64,000 bases of DNA from Nesterenkonia lutea (GCF_014873955.1 NZ_JADBED010000001.1:682001-746000); one strand, 5' to 3'; counted from the stretch's first letter, positions 35,447 to 43,382 are shown. The notes: a model not told the origin generated them from the sequence alone. Numbers and translations are program-made.

Positions 35447-36669
35447 GACGTGACTTCATAGGTATGGCCTGCCTCGCGCAGCCGCTCAACCAGAATGTTG
35501 CCGAGGGCGGTTGCCGGGGTCAGCGATCCTGTGGCGGGCGGCAGACGGTCGCCGTCGAGGGCAAGTGAGAGCGCTGTCTCCCCGGCCATCACGGCGGTGG
35601 CGGCGTATCCCGGATCGCCGGGCCCGGCTGCGATGGCACGATAGCGCTGGCCGCTCTCCGTGGAAGCAGTCACCTGGGAATGGAACCAGCCTGAGCGCCG
35701 CGCGGCCTCGCTCGGGCCCGCACCGGGCGACGGAAGGACACGGTCCAGTAATTTCCTCGTTGAGGGTAGAGCCAGTGCGGTTCCGAACAGCCGCAGGCCA
35801 AGCGCCGTCGCCCCGGCGGTGACGGCGCCGACAGGCCCTCGCCCCATACCCATCACTTCGCCGTACCGCAGGGACCTACCGTAGACCCAACCCTGCAGGG
35901 CATTGCTGCGTCGTACGATCCGCGTATTCGCCGACGCCATGATGAAGGGCGCGGCCCACGCGCCGTCATCCGAACGGCCGACCCACCCCAGATCCGGAGG
36001 CTGCCGGGTCGCGGGCTCCGCCGCCCGGCCTGGACTGAGGGAGTAGGGATCGCCCGCAAGCGACCGCAGCACAGGGTTCGTCCGGATACCATCGAGCTGC
36101 CCACGCATGGACTCGATGGTGCCGCCGCTGAAACCGCCCTTCGCCCTGGCAACGAGTTGCACCTCGGTCAGTCCGCCCGCGCCATCAGCCTGCGCGGCCT
36201 GGTGCAGGAGGAGCACCCCGAGGTCCGACGGGACGGAGTCGTAGCCGCACGCATGGACGATCCGTGCACCTGTAGTCCTCGCAAGGGCATCCCAACGGTC
36301 GATGGCTTCACGGACGAAGGACACCTCTCCCGTCAGGTCTCCGTAGTGTGTGCCGGCGCGGGCGCACGCCTCGACAACCGACAGCCCATATTTCGCGTAG
36401 GGACCCACCGTGGTGAAGAGAACTCTGGTGCCCGTGGCCATTGCCTCGAGCGAGTCAGGGCGCTCCGTATCGGCCTCAATAATGGCCCAGTCGTGGGCGG
36501 CGACGGGCAGTCTGGACCGTACGGCTTCGAGCTTTACCCTCGACCTCCCCGCGAGTCCCACTCGCAGATCCGGTGGAGCGTGGTGCGCAAGGTATTCAGC
36601 GATCAGTTCCCCGACAAAGCCGGTCGCACCAAAGAGGACGAGGTCGTGGTCGCGCGTTGGAGCCTCCAT
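35437..36669 (-). CDS. Saccharopine dehydrogenase-like / trans-acting enoyl reductase family protein
   Basis: About 410 aa. N-terminal Rossmann motif VLFGATGFVGELIAEYL, then LRVGLAGRSRVKLE, TTVGPYAKYG and HYGDLTGEVSFVREAID, the pattern of the saccharopine-dehydrogenase-related trans-acting enoyl reductases. In mycobacteria such proteins reduce polyketide-derived lipids; here no polyketide genes are nearby, so the substrate is open. ATG at 36669 chosen because the Rossmann fold starts right after; AAGACT six bases upstream hints at a leaderless start. The frame is open to 36774. It is the sole gene of module A-B of the ychF array. Confidence 0.75.
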   Translation of the reverse strand: MEAPTRDHDLVLFGATGFVGELIAEYLAHHAPPDLRVGLAGRSRVKLEAVRSRLPVAAHDWAIIEADTERPDSLEAMATGTRVLFTTVGPYAKYGLSVVEACARAGTHYGDLTGEVSFVREAIDRWDALARTTGARIVHACGYDSVPSDLGVLLLHQAAQADGAGGLTEVQLVARAKGGFSGGTIESMRGQLDGIRTNPVLRSLAGDPYSLSPGRAAEPATRQPPDLGWVGRSDDGAWAAPFIMASANTRIVRRSNALQGWVYGRSLRYGEVMGMGRGPVGAVTAGATALGLRLFGTALALPSTRKLLDRVLPSPGAGPSEAARRSGWFHSQVTASTESGQRYRAIAAGPGDPGYAATAVMAGETALSLALDGDRLPPATGSLTPATALGNILVERLREAGHTYEVTSLT

Positions 36670-37053
36670 GCCGGCAGTCTTCCACAGCAGAGACTGGACC
36701 GGCACCGGGGAGTGCATTCCTCTCCTATCGCTGAAGCGCCCCGCCACCCCAAAAACCCGATCACAGACCATCATTAGTTCGCGAGGCCTGGTGCCCTGAC
36801 CAGTCCTCTAACCGCAGAGGTCATCCGGTGACGTAACGTGGTGGAGTTCCGCTTCAACGTCTGACCCGCGCGGTGGGCGGGCACTTCCCGACTTGTTGCT
36901 GGAAACACCGGAATACCCTATTCGTCGGCCTAAAATGTGGCGTCTATGGCACCTGCTACAACGCAGTATTCCGGGTTGCACCGGGGTCTGTAGAACTTGA
37001 GTCAGCGTGAGGCGTGCGACCTATTGTTCACCTCGGCAGTCGACACTTGCAGC
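36670..37053. other. Intergenic stretch with ychF repeat copy B
   Basis: No convincing gene. It holds the upstream region of the leftward enoyl-reductase-like gene, repeat copy B (36836-36862), and an inverted pair CCGGAATAC (36908-36916) / GTATTCCGG (36966-36974) 49 bases apart, which might be a regulator or recombinase binding pair. Confidence 0.5.
36836..36862 (+). repeat. ychF 3'-end repeat, copy B
   Basis: 26 of 27 bases equal copy A (CGC for CGG). Read in the ychF frame it encodes VVEFRFNV followed by TGA, yet no ychF body precedes it. Confidence 0.9.
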
Positions 37054-37452
37054 ATGCGTCTTCTCCTCCTGATCTCCCGAACAGCCGGGATCGTGGCGGC
37101 CGTGCTCGCTGTTGTCGCAGCTGTGGCCGCTGCCGCTGCCGTGCCGTCCACCCCGACGGAGGCGCTCGTCTCCGAGTTGTGGCGCTGCGTCGGGCTGATC
37201 ACGTGGGCAGCGCTCTTCGTCTTGCTCGCCGCCCGTCCCCAGCTGCTGGCGCTGTGGGTCATAGCTCTGAGCAGCAAGATCGCTCTAGTAGTAGTTGGTC
37301 TCGCGATCGGACTGGGGACGCCCGGCGCAGGCGATCTTGTGCTGTGGGACGGCATCTTGAGTCTCGTGCTGGCTGTGGGATCGGTTGCTTGCATCCGGGT
37401 GCGCACGCTCGAGCGCCCTGCCACCTCCGCGCAGCCACCAATGCGGGAGTAG
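37054..37452 (+). CDS. Small hypothetical membrane protein
   Basis: 133 aa (132 after trimming the upstream frame), about four hydrophobic helices: LLLISRTAGIVAAVLAVVAAV, LITWAALFVLLAARP, LLALWVIALSSKIALVVVGLA and GILSLVLAVGSVACI. No family recognised. The ATG at 37054 is preferred because the hydrophobic run begins there; the open frame reaches back to 36997. Convergent with the SCO1664-family gene, in module B-C of the ychF array. Confidence 0.6.
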   Translation: MRLLLLISRTAGIVAAVLAVVAAVAAAAAVPSTPTEALVSELWRCVGLITWAALFVLLAARPQLLALWVIALSSKIALVVVGLAIGLGTPGAGDLVLWDGILSLVLAVGSVACIRVRTLERPATSAQPPMRE

Positions 37453-37488
37453 GTCACCTGTCTCGATGTGGGTCCGTGGTCCGAGAGC

Positions 37489-38256
37489 TCAGAACAGCGG
37501 CCAGGGCACTGCGGGCATCCCACCGGCGGGAGCCGGAAACTGTCCTGCCAAACGCAACTCAGCGCAACGAGCAGCGAGCGCTGCTATTTCCTCGACGCTG
37601 AGCAACTCCGCCAGGTCTCGGCCCAGGTCACCGTGCAGTCCTTCGCTGACACGATCGATGCCATCACATTCCTCGTCGGTCAGAGCATTCCCCAGCCATC
37701 CCCAGAGGACCGTGCGCAGCTTATGGTCACGGTGGAAGGTGAGCCCATGGTCCACGCCGTGCCGGTTACCGTCGGTCATGGCGAGAATGTGGTCGCCTTT
37801 GCGGTCAGCATTGTTGACCACCAGGTCGAACACCGCCATGCGCCGCAGCGCTGGCGTGTCTTCGTGGATCAGGGCGACCATCCGTCCGTCCTGGTCTTGG
37901 CCTTCGAGAACCTGCTTCCAACCCGCCTCCGGCACCTGGTCCGTCGCTACCAGGTCGACCCCGCTCTGCTCGGGGTCCTGTTCCTGCCAGCGCTGGACCA
38001 TTCCTTCACCCAGGGGTCCATCGCGCAGCCAGGTCTGCGGCACCACGCCCCAGCCGAGGGTCTGTGAGACCAGGTACGCGGCCACCTCCCGGTGCGCCAG
38101 GGTTCCGTCGGGAAAGTCCCACAGCGGACTTTCCCCGGCTATCGGCTTATAGACGACGGCCACCTCGCCGATGGTGCCGAGAAATGTAGCGTTGGACGCC
38201 GTCCTGATGCGACCCGTGAGCGTCAGTTCCGCGGTCACCAGGTCTGTCGACGACAT
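37489..38256 (-). CDS. SCO1664 family protein (PI3/4-kinase-like fold)
   Basis: 255 aa actinobacterial protein of the SCO1664 family, related in fold to phosphatidylinositol kinases. Recognisable blocks are VYKPIAGESPLWDFPDGTLAHREVAAYLVS, RMAVFDLVVNNADRKGDHIL with the catalytic-loop-like DLVVNNADR, and DHGLTFH. Exact activity is unknown. Start overlaps the DUF3090 stop by one base (TGATG). In most actinobacteria this gene is followed by the mycothiol gene mshC; here it is followed by an unrelated membrane protein. Confidence 0.85.
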   Translation of the reverse strand: MSSTDLVTAELTLTGRIRTASNATFLGTIGEVAVVYKPIAGESPLWDFPDGTLAHREVAAYLVSQTLGWGVVPQTWLRDGPLGEGMVQRWQEQDPEQSGVDLVATDQVPEAGWKQVLEGQDQDGRMVALIHEDTPALRRMAVFDLVVNNADRKGDHILAMTDGNRHGVDHGLTFHRDHKLRTVLWGWLGNALTDEECDGIDRVSEGLHGDLGRDLAELLSVEEIAALAARCAELRLAGQFPAPAGGMPAVPWPLF

Positions 38257-38810
38257 CAGCCCTCAGGAAGGGTGCAGGTATGTCCGTCGGCGTCCATGGG
38301 GTAACCGCACAGCGGGCACGCCGGGCGACCGGCGCCCACGATCTCGAGGGTGCGTTTGGCGAACGCACGTGCGGTGCCTACTGGCATTCGCACCCGCAGC
38401 ACCTCGGTCTCCTCAGCGCTGTCGTCATCAGGGGATTCGTAGTCCTCATCGGCATCACCATCCGTGATGGGGTGAGCCTCTATCACCACCTGGGCGGTGG
38501 TGGGGTCCCACCCCAGACTCATGACGCCGGTGCGGAAACTCTCCTCGACGGCCTCGAGCTGGTCATTGTCGACAAGTTCCACGGGAGTGCTCGTGGGAAC
38601 GCTGAACGGATTGCCCTCGACGGTGATGAGCTGGTCGAGGATCTCATCGATCTTCTCCGCGAGCAGAGCCGACTGCTGCTTCTCGAGGGCGATGCTCACC
38701 AGCCGCGTCCCTGAGCGCACCTGCAGGTAGAACGTGCGCGCCCCCGGAGGGCCAATGGTGCCGACGACGGCACGGTCAGGCCAGTCAAACTCGTGAACAC
38801 GTGTAGGCAT
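38256..38810 (-). CDS. DUF3090 family protein
   Basis: 184 aa. The family opening (HEFDWPDRAVVGTIGPPGARTFYLQ) and GTRLVSIALEKQQSALLAEKIDEIL are clear. The C-terminus holds a small zinc-knuckle-like CPLCGYPMDADGHTC. Function unknown; always found with the two neighbouring families. A TAGAAT box six bases before the ATG gives it its own leaderless promoter, although it also lies 24 bases behind the phosphatase gene. Confidence 0.88.
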   Translation of the reverse strand: MPTRVHEFDWPDRAVVGTIGPPGARTFYLQVRSGTRLVSIALEKQQSALLAEKIDEILDQLITVEGNPFSVPTSTPVELVDNDQLEAVEESFRTGVMSLGWDPTTAQVVIEAHPITDGDADEDYESPDDDSAEETEVLRVRMPVGTARAFAKRTLEIVGAGRPACPLCGYPMDADGHTCTLPEG

Positions 38811-38822
38811 GTCAGTATTCTA
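38811..38822 (-). promoter_or_regulatory. Leaderless -10 promoter of the DUF3090 gene
   Basis: TAGAAT on the minus strand, six bases, ATG at 38810. Confidence 0.55.
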
Positions 38823-38834
38823 GGCGCTTGCGAT

Positions 38835-39527
38835 TCATGGAGCCGTGCCCCCTGCGCCGCCGCCCACCGGCGCATCGCCAGATCCGAGGCCCTTGGAGAG
38901 CCACGAAAGATCACCCGCGTCGGTGTTGGTCGCGTAGACGCTCGGCCGGCTGCCTCCGTAGCGCACGATCGATACGGAGGCCGGGCCCACGTTGATGCGC
39001 TGGAACAGGTCCAGGTGCATGCCGAGCGCGTCGGCGAGTATCGACTTGATGATGTCACCATGGCTGACCGCAGCCCACACGGCCTCGGGTCCATGCTCGG
39101 CTTCGACAGCTGCGTCGTGACGACGAACCGCCGCCACCGACCGAGCCTGCATCGCGGCCATTGACTCGCCGTCGGGAAAGACGACGGAGGATGGTTGTGA
39201 CTGCACCAGCGGCCACAGGTCCTCGGCCGTGAGATCAGTGAGCTTGCGGCCCTGCCACTGGCCGTAGTCGCATTCGGTGAGATCGAGATCGACCGGCGCT
39301 GGGGGCGTTGCCGCCTGGCGGTCGAGAATGTGCTGGGCGGTCTGCTGGCACCGTTCAAGGGGGCTCGAGACCACTGCGACCAGGGGGACGGCCGCGAGCC
39401 GGTCTGCGGTCCGCCCCGCTTGATCGCGCCCGACCTGGTCCAGCCCGACACCGGCGGCCCTGCCGGCCAGCAGCCCAGAGGCGTTCGCCGTGGTGCGGCC
39501 GTGCCGCACGAGAATAACTGTCGCCAT
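38835..39527 (-). CDS. MSMEG_4193 family histidine phosphatase
   Basis: 230 aa phosphoglycerate-mutase-like protein. RHGRTTANASGLLAGR at the start, second arginine in SSPLERCQQTA, DLTECDYGQWQG, and AVSHGDIIKSILADALGMHLD with the second histidine. This subfamily is the constant partner of DUF3090 and SCO1664 proteins. Leaderless promoter TAGGCT directly in front. First gene of the leftward trio in module B-C. Confidence 0.9.
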   Translation of the reverse strand: MATVILVRHGRTTANASGLLAGRAAGVGLDQVGRDQAGRTADRLAAVPLVAVVSSPLERCQQTAQHILDRQAATPPAPVDLDLTECDYGQWQGRKLTDLTAEDLWPLVQSQPSSVVFPDGESMAAMQARSVAAVRRHDAAVEAEHGPEAVWAAVSHGDIIKSILADALGMHLDLFQRINVGPASVSIVRYGGSRPSVYATNTDAGDLSWLSKGLGSGDAPVGGGAGGTAP

Positions 39528-39539
39528 CCAGCCAGCCTA
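39528..39539 (-). promoter_or_regulatory. Leaderless -10 promoter of the MSMEG_4193-type gene
   Basis: TAGGCT on the minus strand, six bases, ATG at 39527. Confidence 0.55.
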
Positions 39540-39655
39540 GCGACTCGGACGAGGCGGGATGACCGCACAGGGCACGCCCCTCGTTACAAGTGACGGCTCA
39601 AACTATCCGCCGTGTCGGGCCTGTCGTGGTGAAGCAGGCTCTCTTCGGCGACGCA

Positions 39656-39682
39656 CCGTGATGGAGTTCCGATTCGATGTCT
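39656..39682 (+). repeat. ychF 3'-end repeat, copy C (diverged)
   Basis: 22 of 27 bases equal copy A, centred on ATGGAGTTCCGATTC. In the ychF frame it encodes VMEFRFDV and TGA; four of five changes keep a plausible YchF tail and the stop, as if it came from another species' ychF. Confidence 0.8.
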
Positions 39683-39794
39683 GAGCTGCCGAAGATCAGA
39701 GCAGTAGCATTGGTGCCACGAGTCTCGGTCCATGTCTTGCTGAATTCGGTGCCGTGGGCCGCGGCCCACCTCTACGAGAAAGTCGGTGTGACGC

Positions 39795-40400
39795 ATGAAG
39801 CGATTACTTCTGTCGGGCCTGGGGGTGCTTCTGGCGGTTGTGGTGATCGTGCTTCTGGTCCCGCTGGGTTCTGTTGCGAAGAACTCGTTGTTCGGCGCAG
39901 CCACCGACTCTCGCGATACAAGGATCATCACGGCTGTAGAGCGTCAGGAGCAGATCGTGCTCCTCAGCACGAGCACGCAGGGCCTCACCGAGGAGAAGAG
40001 CTCCAGCACACTGTTCGGGCAGGACCTGCCTGGCACCGGGCGTACACAGTTTCTGCAGTACACCTATCGCGCGAAGCTTGGCATCGAAGGCAATGAAGTC
40101 TCGATCGAGGAGACGGGCGAGAACCAATATCTGGTGTCCGTACCGGAGTTCATGTTCATCGGCCACGACGACGTGGACTTCAAGACAGCGATCGATGACA
40201 ACGGGGTGTTGAGTTGGGTGACGCCGGAGATCGACACTGCCTCCAAGATCACTGAGATCTTGGGCGAGGATGAGATGGCAGAACAGATCAGCTCCAACAG
40301 CGACCTTCTTCAAGACCAAGCACGCGTTTTTTATACCGGCGTCATCCAAGGAATCGATAAGGATGTCGAAATCGATTTCGAGTTCAGTGGCGTTGAGTGA
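39795..40400 (+). CDS. Hypothetical membrane-anchored protein (DUF4230-like)
   Basis: 201 aa. N-terminal membrane anchor (LLLSGLGVLLAVVVIVLLVPLG), then an extracytoplasmic domain with ITAVERQEQIVLLS, YRAKLGIEGNEVSIEE and YLVSVPEFMFIGHDDVDF, broadly like DUF4230 proteins of unknown function. GC is visibly lower than in the surroundings, with codons such as GAT, AAG and TTG common. It lies in module C-D of the ychF array and is probably foreign. No good ribosome site precedes the ATG. Confidence 0.6.
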   Translation: MKRLLLSGLGVLLAVVVIVLLVPLGSVAKNSLFGAATDSRDTRIITAVERQEQIVLLSTSTQGLTEEKSSSTLFGQDLPGTGRTQFLQYTYRAKLGIEGNEVSIEETGENQYLVSVPEFMFIGHDDVDFKTAIDDNGVLSWVTPEIDTASKITEILGEDEMAEQISSNSDLLQDQARVFYTGVIQGIDKDVEIDFEFSGVE

Positions 40401-40533
40401 TAGCCCGCAGAGAAGACTGATCCGGCCACCGATCAGGGGTGTTCATTCAGTCGCGACGTGCGTCTGAGCCGGCCGCACCCCGGCAGTGCCCGGGATTCAG
40501 CGAAGAATTGGAACTCCCGGCGATCAGTTCTGG

Positions 40534-40545
40534 CACAATCAGGTC
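40534..40545 (+). promoter_or_regulatory. Probable leaderless -10 promoter of the 40546 gene
   Basis: CACAAT, six bases, ATG at 40546. Supports this start over the earlier in-frame codon at 40486. Confidence 0.4.
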
Positions 40546-41805
40546 ATGACTGCAGAAACTATCGCCATCCTGGAAAACGACGACGGTTTTCTCCTATTAG
40601 GGCCGGACGAGTTCTTGTCGTTCTATGACGAGAATTCCGAACTGAATGCGCGGAGGTTGAAGAAGCAGACTCTCGCCGGATTAGGCAAAGCTCTCGGGGC
40701 CAGTTCTGGTCTGCAGCCGACAAGCGGGCGGTGGGTGAAGCTCACGAAGGAGTCTGCAGAGTTCGCAGAAAAAGCGGGAGTGGTGAATCCCTCGGCAGGT
40801 GTTGTGCGCCGCAGCAACGGACAGATCCTTAAACACCTCAAGTTCGAGCAAGCTGCGCTGCTGACACCGGCTGCACCAGCGGTGCTCTCTGCATTGGCGA
40901 CGCAGGCGGCACTGGAGGTCGCGTTGGATGAGATCGGGGAGTACTTGGCGACGATGGACGCCAAGCTCGATCAGTTGCTCAAGCAACGCAAGGTTGAGGT
41001 GCTGGGTCAACTTGGCGGAGTGACCCTTGCGATTGACGAGGCACGCATCCTCTATGCGGAAGTAGGGACAGTCTCCGGAATCGCGTGGTCCAAGGTCCAG
41101 GCCAACTCATTGGCATTACAGACGATTCAGGCTGAAGCCGTCGCTCAGCTCGATTCGCTTGCAGAATCTGTCAAGAAGCAAGTAGGCAACACCGATAAGT
41201 CGGCTCAGGCACTTGATAGCGCCCGGGACGACGCTCCATTCTGGCTTGGGGTGCTGGCCAGGTCGATTGCGCTTCAAGATCGACAGTACGTCATCGAACT
41301 TGCTCGTGTGGCCGAGGATGAGCCGTTCCATCTAGAGGCTCACCGACAGGGGATAAGGATGGCTCGTGCCGACCGCACGCACAAGATCAGTCGGAGCCTC
41401 GAGGCGATCACGGCATCGGTCCGTGACTCTGGAGAGTTATCGAACCTCGACAGGGTCGCCAATCCGTTCAGCGCACAACGGGTCGATCGCGGCGCCAACA
41501 GCGTCAACCAGAGCGTCACGCATTTCGCCGAACACGTGGATCTTGAACTCATCGAGGTGAACCTGCTTGAGTCGGTTTCCTGGGGGATCGCGGCGAGGGG
41601 ACTGCTCGGGGACGCTGGCTCTCGCGCGGAATCAGCACGAGTCAACGTAGCCAATGCAGCTAGAGGATTAGGGAGCAGGTTGCGGGATCGACGCGAAGAG
41701 AGCCTGCTGGCCAAAGCGAACAAGATACAGGAGGAGCGTCAGGCCAGATTGAACGGCCTCAAGTCGGACCTCACGGAAGGAACCCCACCGGACGAGCCGA
41801 CCTGA
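40546..41805 (+). CDS. Hypothetical helical protein, no family recognised
   Basis: 419 aa, predicted mostly alpha-helical and soluble. A hydrophobic stretch LLTPAAPAVLSALATQAALEVALDEI near residue 105 is followed by a likely coiled coil (EYLATMDAKLDQLLKQRKVEV), the pattern seen in several phage- or island-borne proteins. The end is a basic helix (RLRDRREESLLAKANKIQEERQ) and an acidic tail. GC is lower than in neighbours. Second gene of module C-D; nothing in it reveals a catalytic site. Confidence 0.6.
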   Translation: MTAETIAILENDDGFLLLGPDEFLSFYDENSELNARRLKKQTLAGLGKALGASSGLQPTSGRWVKLTKESAEFAEKAGVVNPSAGVVRRSNGQILKHLKFEQAALLTPAAPAVLSALATQAALEVALDEIGEYLATMDAKLDQLLKQRKVEVLGQLGGVTLAIDEARILYAEVGTVSGIAWSKVQANSLALQTIQAEAVAQLDSLAESVKKQVGNTDKSAQALDSARDDAPFWLGVLARSIALQDRQYVIELARVAEDEPFHLEAHRQGIRMARADRTHKISRSLEAITASVRDSGELSNLDRVANPFSAQRVDRGANSVNQSVTHFAEHVDLELIEVNLLESVSWGIAARGLLGDAGSRAESARVNVANAARGLGSRLRDRREESLLAKANKIQEERQARLNGLKSDLTEGTPPDEPT

Positions 41806-41883
41806 GGTCGTCATCCGCTGGCGGCGAGAACCAGTCTCGAAGTCTAGAGGGGACCTGCCATCGTGACGTTGTTCGACGGCAGA

Positions 41884-41907
41884 ACGTGGTGGAGTTCCGC
41901 TTCAACG
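41884..41907 (+). repeat. ychF 3'-end repeat, copy D (stop lost)
   Basis: 24 bases identical to copy B, then CGTC in place of TCTG, so the stop codon is missing. Probably the outer right boundary of the array. Confidence 0.85.
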
Positions 41908-41938
41908 CGTCACGGAATCTGCAATATTGCCGTGACGC
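41907..41938. other. Hairpin abutting repeat copy D
   Basis: Arms GCGTCACGG (41907-41915) and CCGTGACGC (41930-41938), with an inner palindrome GCAATATTGC at 41921-41930. It starts on the last base of copy D and could be a terminator or part of a recombination site. Confidence 0.5.
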
Positions 41939-42123
41939 CCGTCTCCATGCCGGGTATTCTGTTCGTGGTGGCACGCGCCACTGACTGCGCTTCCACGTGA
42001 ATATCGCGTGAATCATTGCGGAGAGGCCTGAGGACTTCAGGACATGTCCGGATGGGGTGCGGCGCACTGATGCGCCAACTTCATTCCGCCGGTGCCCGAC
42101 ATCGGCTGACGAAAGGACGTGAC

Positions 42124-42477
42124 ATGTTGTCCAAGGACGAGAAGAACCTCTCGCAGGTGATCGACAAGATCTCGAAGATGGAAGAGCCGCGCCGCTCCGT
42201 TGTGCGCCGAGTGCACGACATCATCGTGACGGCGGCTCCGACCCTGAAACCGCGGATCTGGTACGGAATGCCCGCCTACGCGAAGTCCGCGAGCACGCCC
42301 GCGCTCGTGACGCTGCGCAACGACGAACGCCTGAACCTCGCAATCACCGAAAAGCCTGCCTTCCGACCCGCAGGGGGAGTGGACGGGGCGCTGATGCCGG
42401 CCGCGTGGTACTTCGAGACCGTGGACGAGCACACCGAGAAGCGCATCGCTGAGATCGTTCGTTCTGTGGTCGACTGA
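42124..42477 (+). CDS. DUF1801 family protein (YdhG-like)
   Basis: 117 aa. Core HDIIVTAAPTLKPRIWYGMPAYAKSA and the later segment PAAWYFETVDEHTEKRIAEIV match the DUF1801 / YdhG fold, a small domain of uncertain role (an iron-chaperone role has been proposed for some members). ATG at 42124 has AAAGGA seven bases upstream; an upstream in-frame extension to 42016 is not used. First gene after the ychF array. Confidence 0.75.
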   Translation: MLSKDEKNLSQVIDKISKMEEPRRSVVRRVHDIIVTAAPTLKPRIWYGMPAYAKSASTPALVTLRNDERLNLAITEKPAFRPAGGVDGALMPAAWYFETVDEHTEKRIAEIVRSVVD

Positions 42478-42572
42478 GCCTCGAGTGCGGTCCCAGGCCG
42501 GCTCCCGAGCGACATGTCCGCACCGCCACCTACACGGCGTCGCCGCAACTGGCTCGGGCGAGCAAGGACCGA

Positions 42573-43352
42573 TCACCCGCGGTGAACTTTCACGGTCTCC
42601 ATCGGGTGCTGTCGTATGAAAGCTCTCGTGCTCAGTGTGATGGCCAGCATGATGGCCGCAGCGGCCAGTGAGGCGGGCGCCGTCGCGAGCGGCTCGTCCT
42701 GGAGTGCAAGGGCTCCCAGTCCGAGATTGACTCCGAGGTGCACGGTGACGGCCGGAACCATGCGCTGCCACAGGGAGCCCACGTAGATCGTCGTGATGGT
42801 CACGCTCATCAACATCGCCGTGACGGCGAACGTCAACACTGGCAGAAGGCCCAGGGACCAGTAGCCGAGATGGGTCGCGCCAAAGATGAATCCCGCGATG
42901 ACGGAGACCACCACCGGCTTCGCGAACCGTTCGCCGCACCGTTGCACGAGACCTCGCCACCCGATTTCTTCGGCCAGCACTCCGGCAGTCTGGAGGACGA
43001 GAAACACGACCAGAGGCGCAGCTGCGGGGCCGGGAGGCCAACTCGGCCAGCGCCCCAGCAGCAGGGCGAGGGTCCCGACGAAGCCAACGACCGCGATGCA
43101 GGCCAGCGCCGTCGAACGCAGGACTTTCAACCAGTCGACGGACTCCCACGCTGCCGGCAGCCAGTCGGGACGAAGAAGCGCTGCCACGCATGCCAACGCG
43201 GGTGCGAACATCACGAGGGATACCAGGTCGAACGGAACATTCAACACGGCCTGTGCTGCGGGTGCGATTCCCGCGAAAAGTGCCAGCAGACAGGTCCAGG
43301 TGACGAGCAGGGCTGCCGGACGGGCCGGAGAGCTTAAAAGTTCTGTGCGCAC
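42573..43352 (-). CDS. CPBP family intramembrane metalloprotease
   Basis: 259 aa with about eight helices. The three CPBP (CAAX protease / bacteriocin-processing) motifs are visible: EEIGWRG in motif 1, the FxxxH of FGATHLGYW in motif 2, and HLGVN in motif 3. Probably cleaves a prenylated-like or membrane peptide, or acts in bacteriocin self-immunity; no peptide gene is near. GTG start with TAGTAT six bases upstream. Confidence 0.85.
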   Translation of the reverse strand: MRTELLSSPARPAALLVTWTCLLALFAGIAPAAQAVLNVPFDLVSLVMFAPALACVAALLRPDWLPAAWESVDWLKVLRSTALACIAVVGFVGTLALLLGRWPSWPPGPAAAPLVVFLVLQTAGVLAEEIGWRGLVQRCGERFAKPVVVSVIAGFIFGATHLGYWSLGLLPVLTFAVTAMLMSVTITTIYVGSLWQRMVPAVTVHLGVNLGLGALALQDEPLATAPASLAAAAIMLAITLSTRAFIRQHPMETVKVHRG

Positions 43353-43364
43353 ATGTGGATACTA
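43353..43364 (-). promoter_or_regulatory. Leaderless -10 promoter of the CPBP protease gene
   Basis: TAGTAT on the minus strand, six bases, GTG at 43352. Confidence 0.5.
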
Positions 43365-43382
43365 GCGCTCGTGATCAATTGT

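Larger units (their letters stand above)
35339..41907 (+). mobile_element. Putative array of three integrated modules at the ychF 3' end
   Basis: Four same-strand copies of the ychF 3' end (A 35339, B 36836, C 39656, D 41884) bound modules of about 1.5, 2.8 and 2.2 kb. Copies B and C keep the reading frame and a stop codon although no coding sequence precedes them, which fits serial insertion of elements that carry a replacement ychF end. Cargo: a saccharopine-dehydrogenase-like enzyme (A-B); a small membrane protein and the SCO1664/DUF3090/MSMEG_4193 trio (B-C); two unknown genes of visibly lower GC (C-D). No integrase, recombinase or transposase gene is seen, so mobility is inferred only from the repeats. 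Confidence 0.55.
41806..42123. other. Intergenic stretch with repeat copy D and hairpin
   Basis: Contains copy D (41884-41907) and the hairpin joined to it, then the leader of the DUF1801 gene. No open frame with support. Confidence 0.5.

Noticed and set aside
35437..36774. Saccharopine dehydrogenase-like gene as lysine metabolism
   Set aside because: Sequence fits the trans-acting enoyl reductase branch better, and no lysine pathway genes are nearby.
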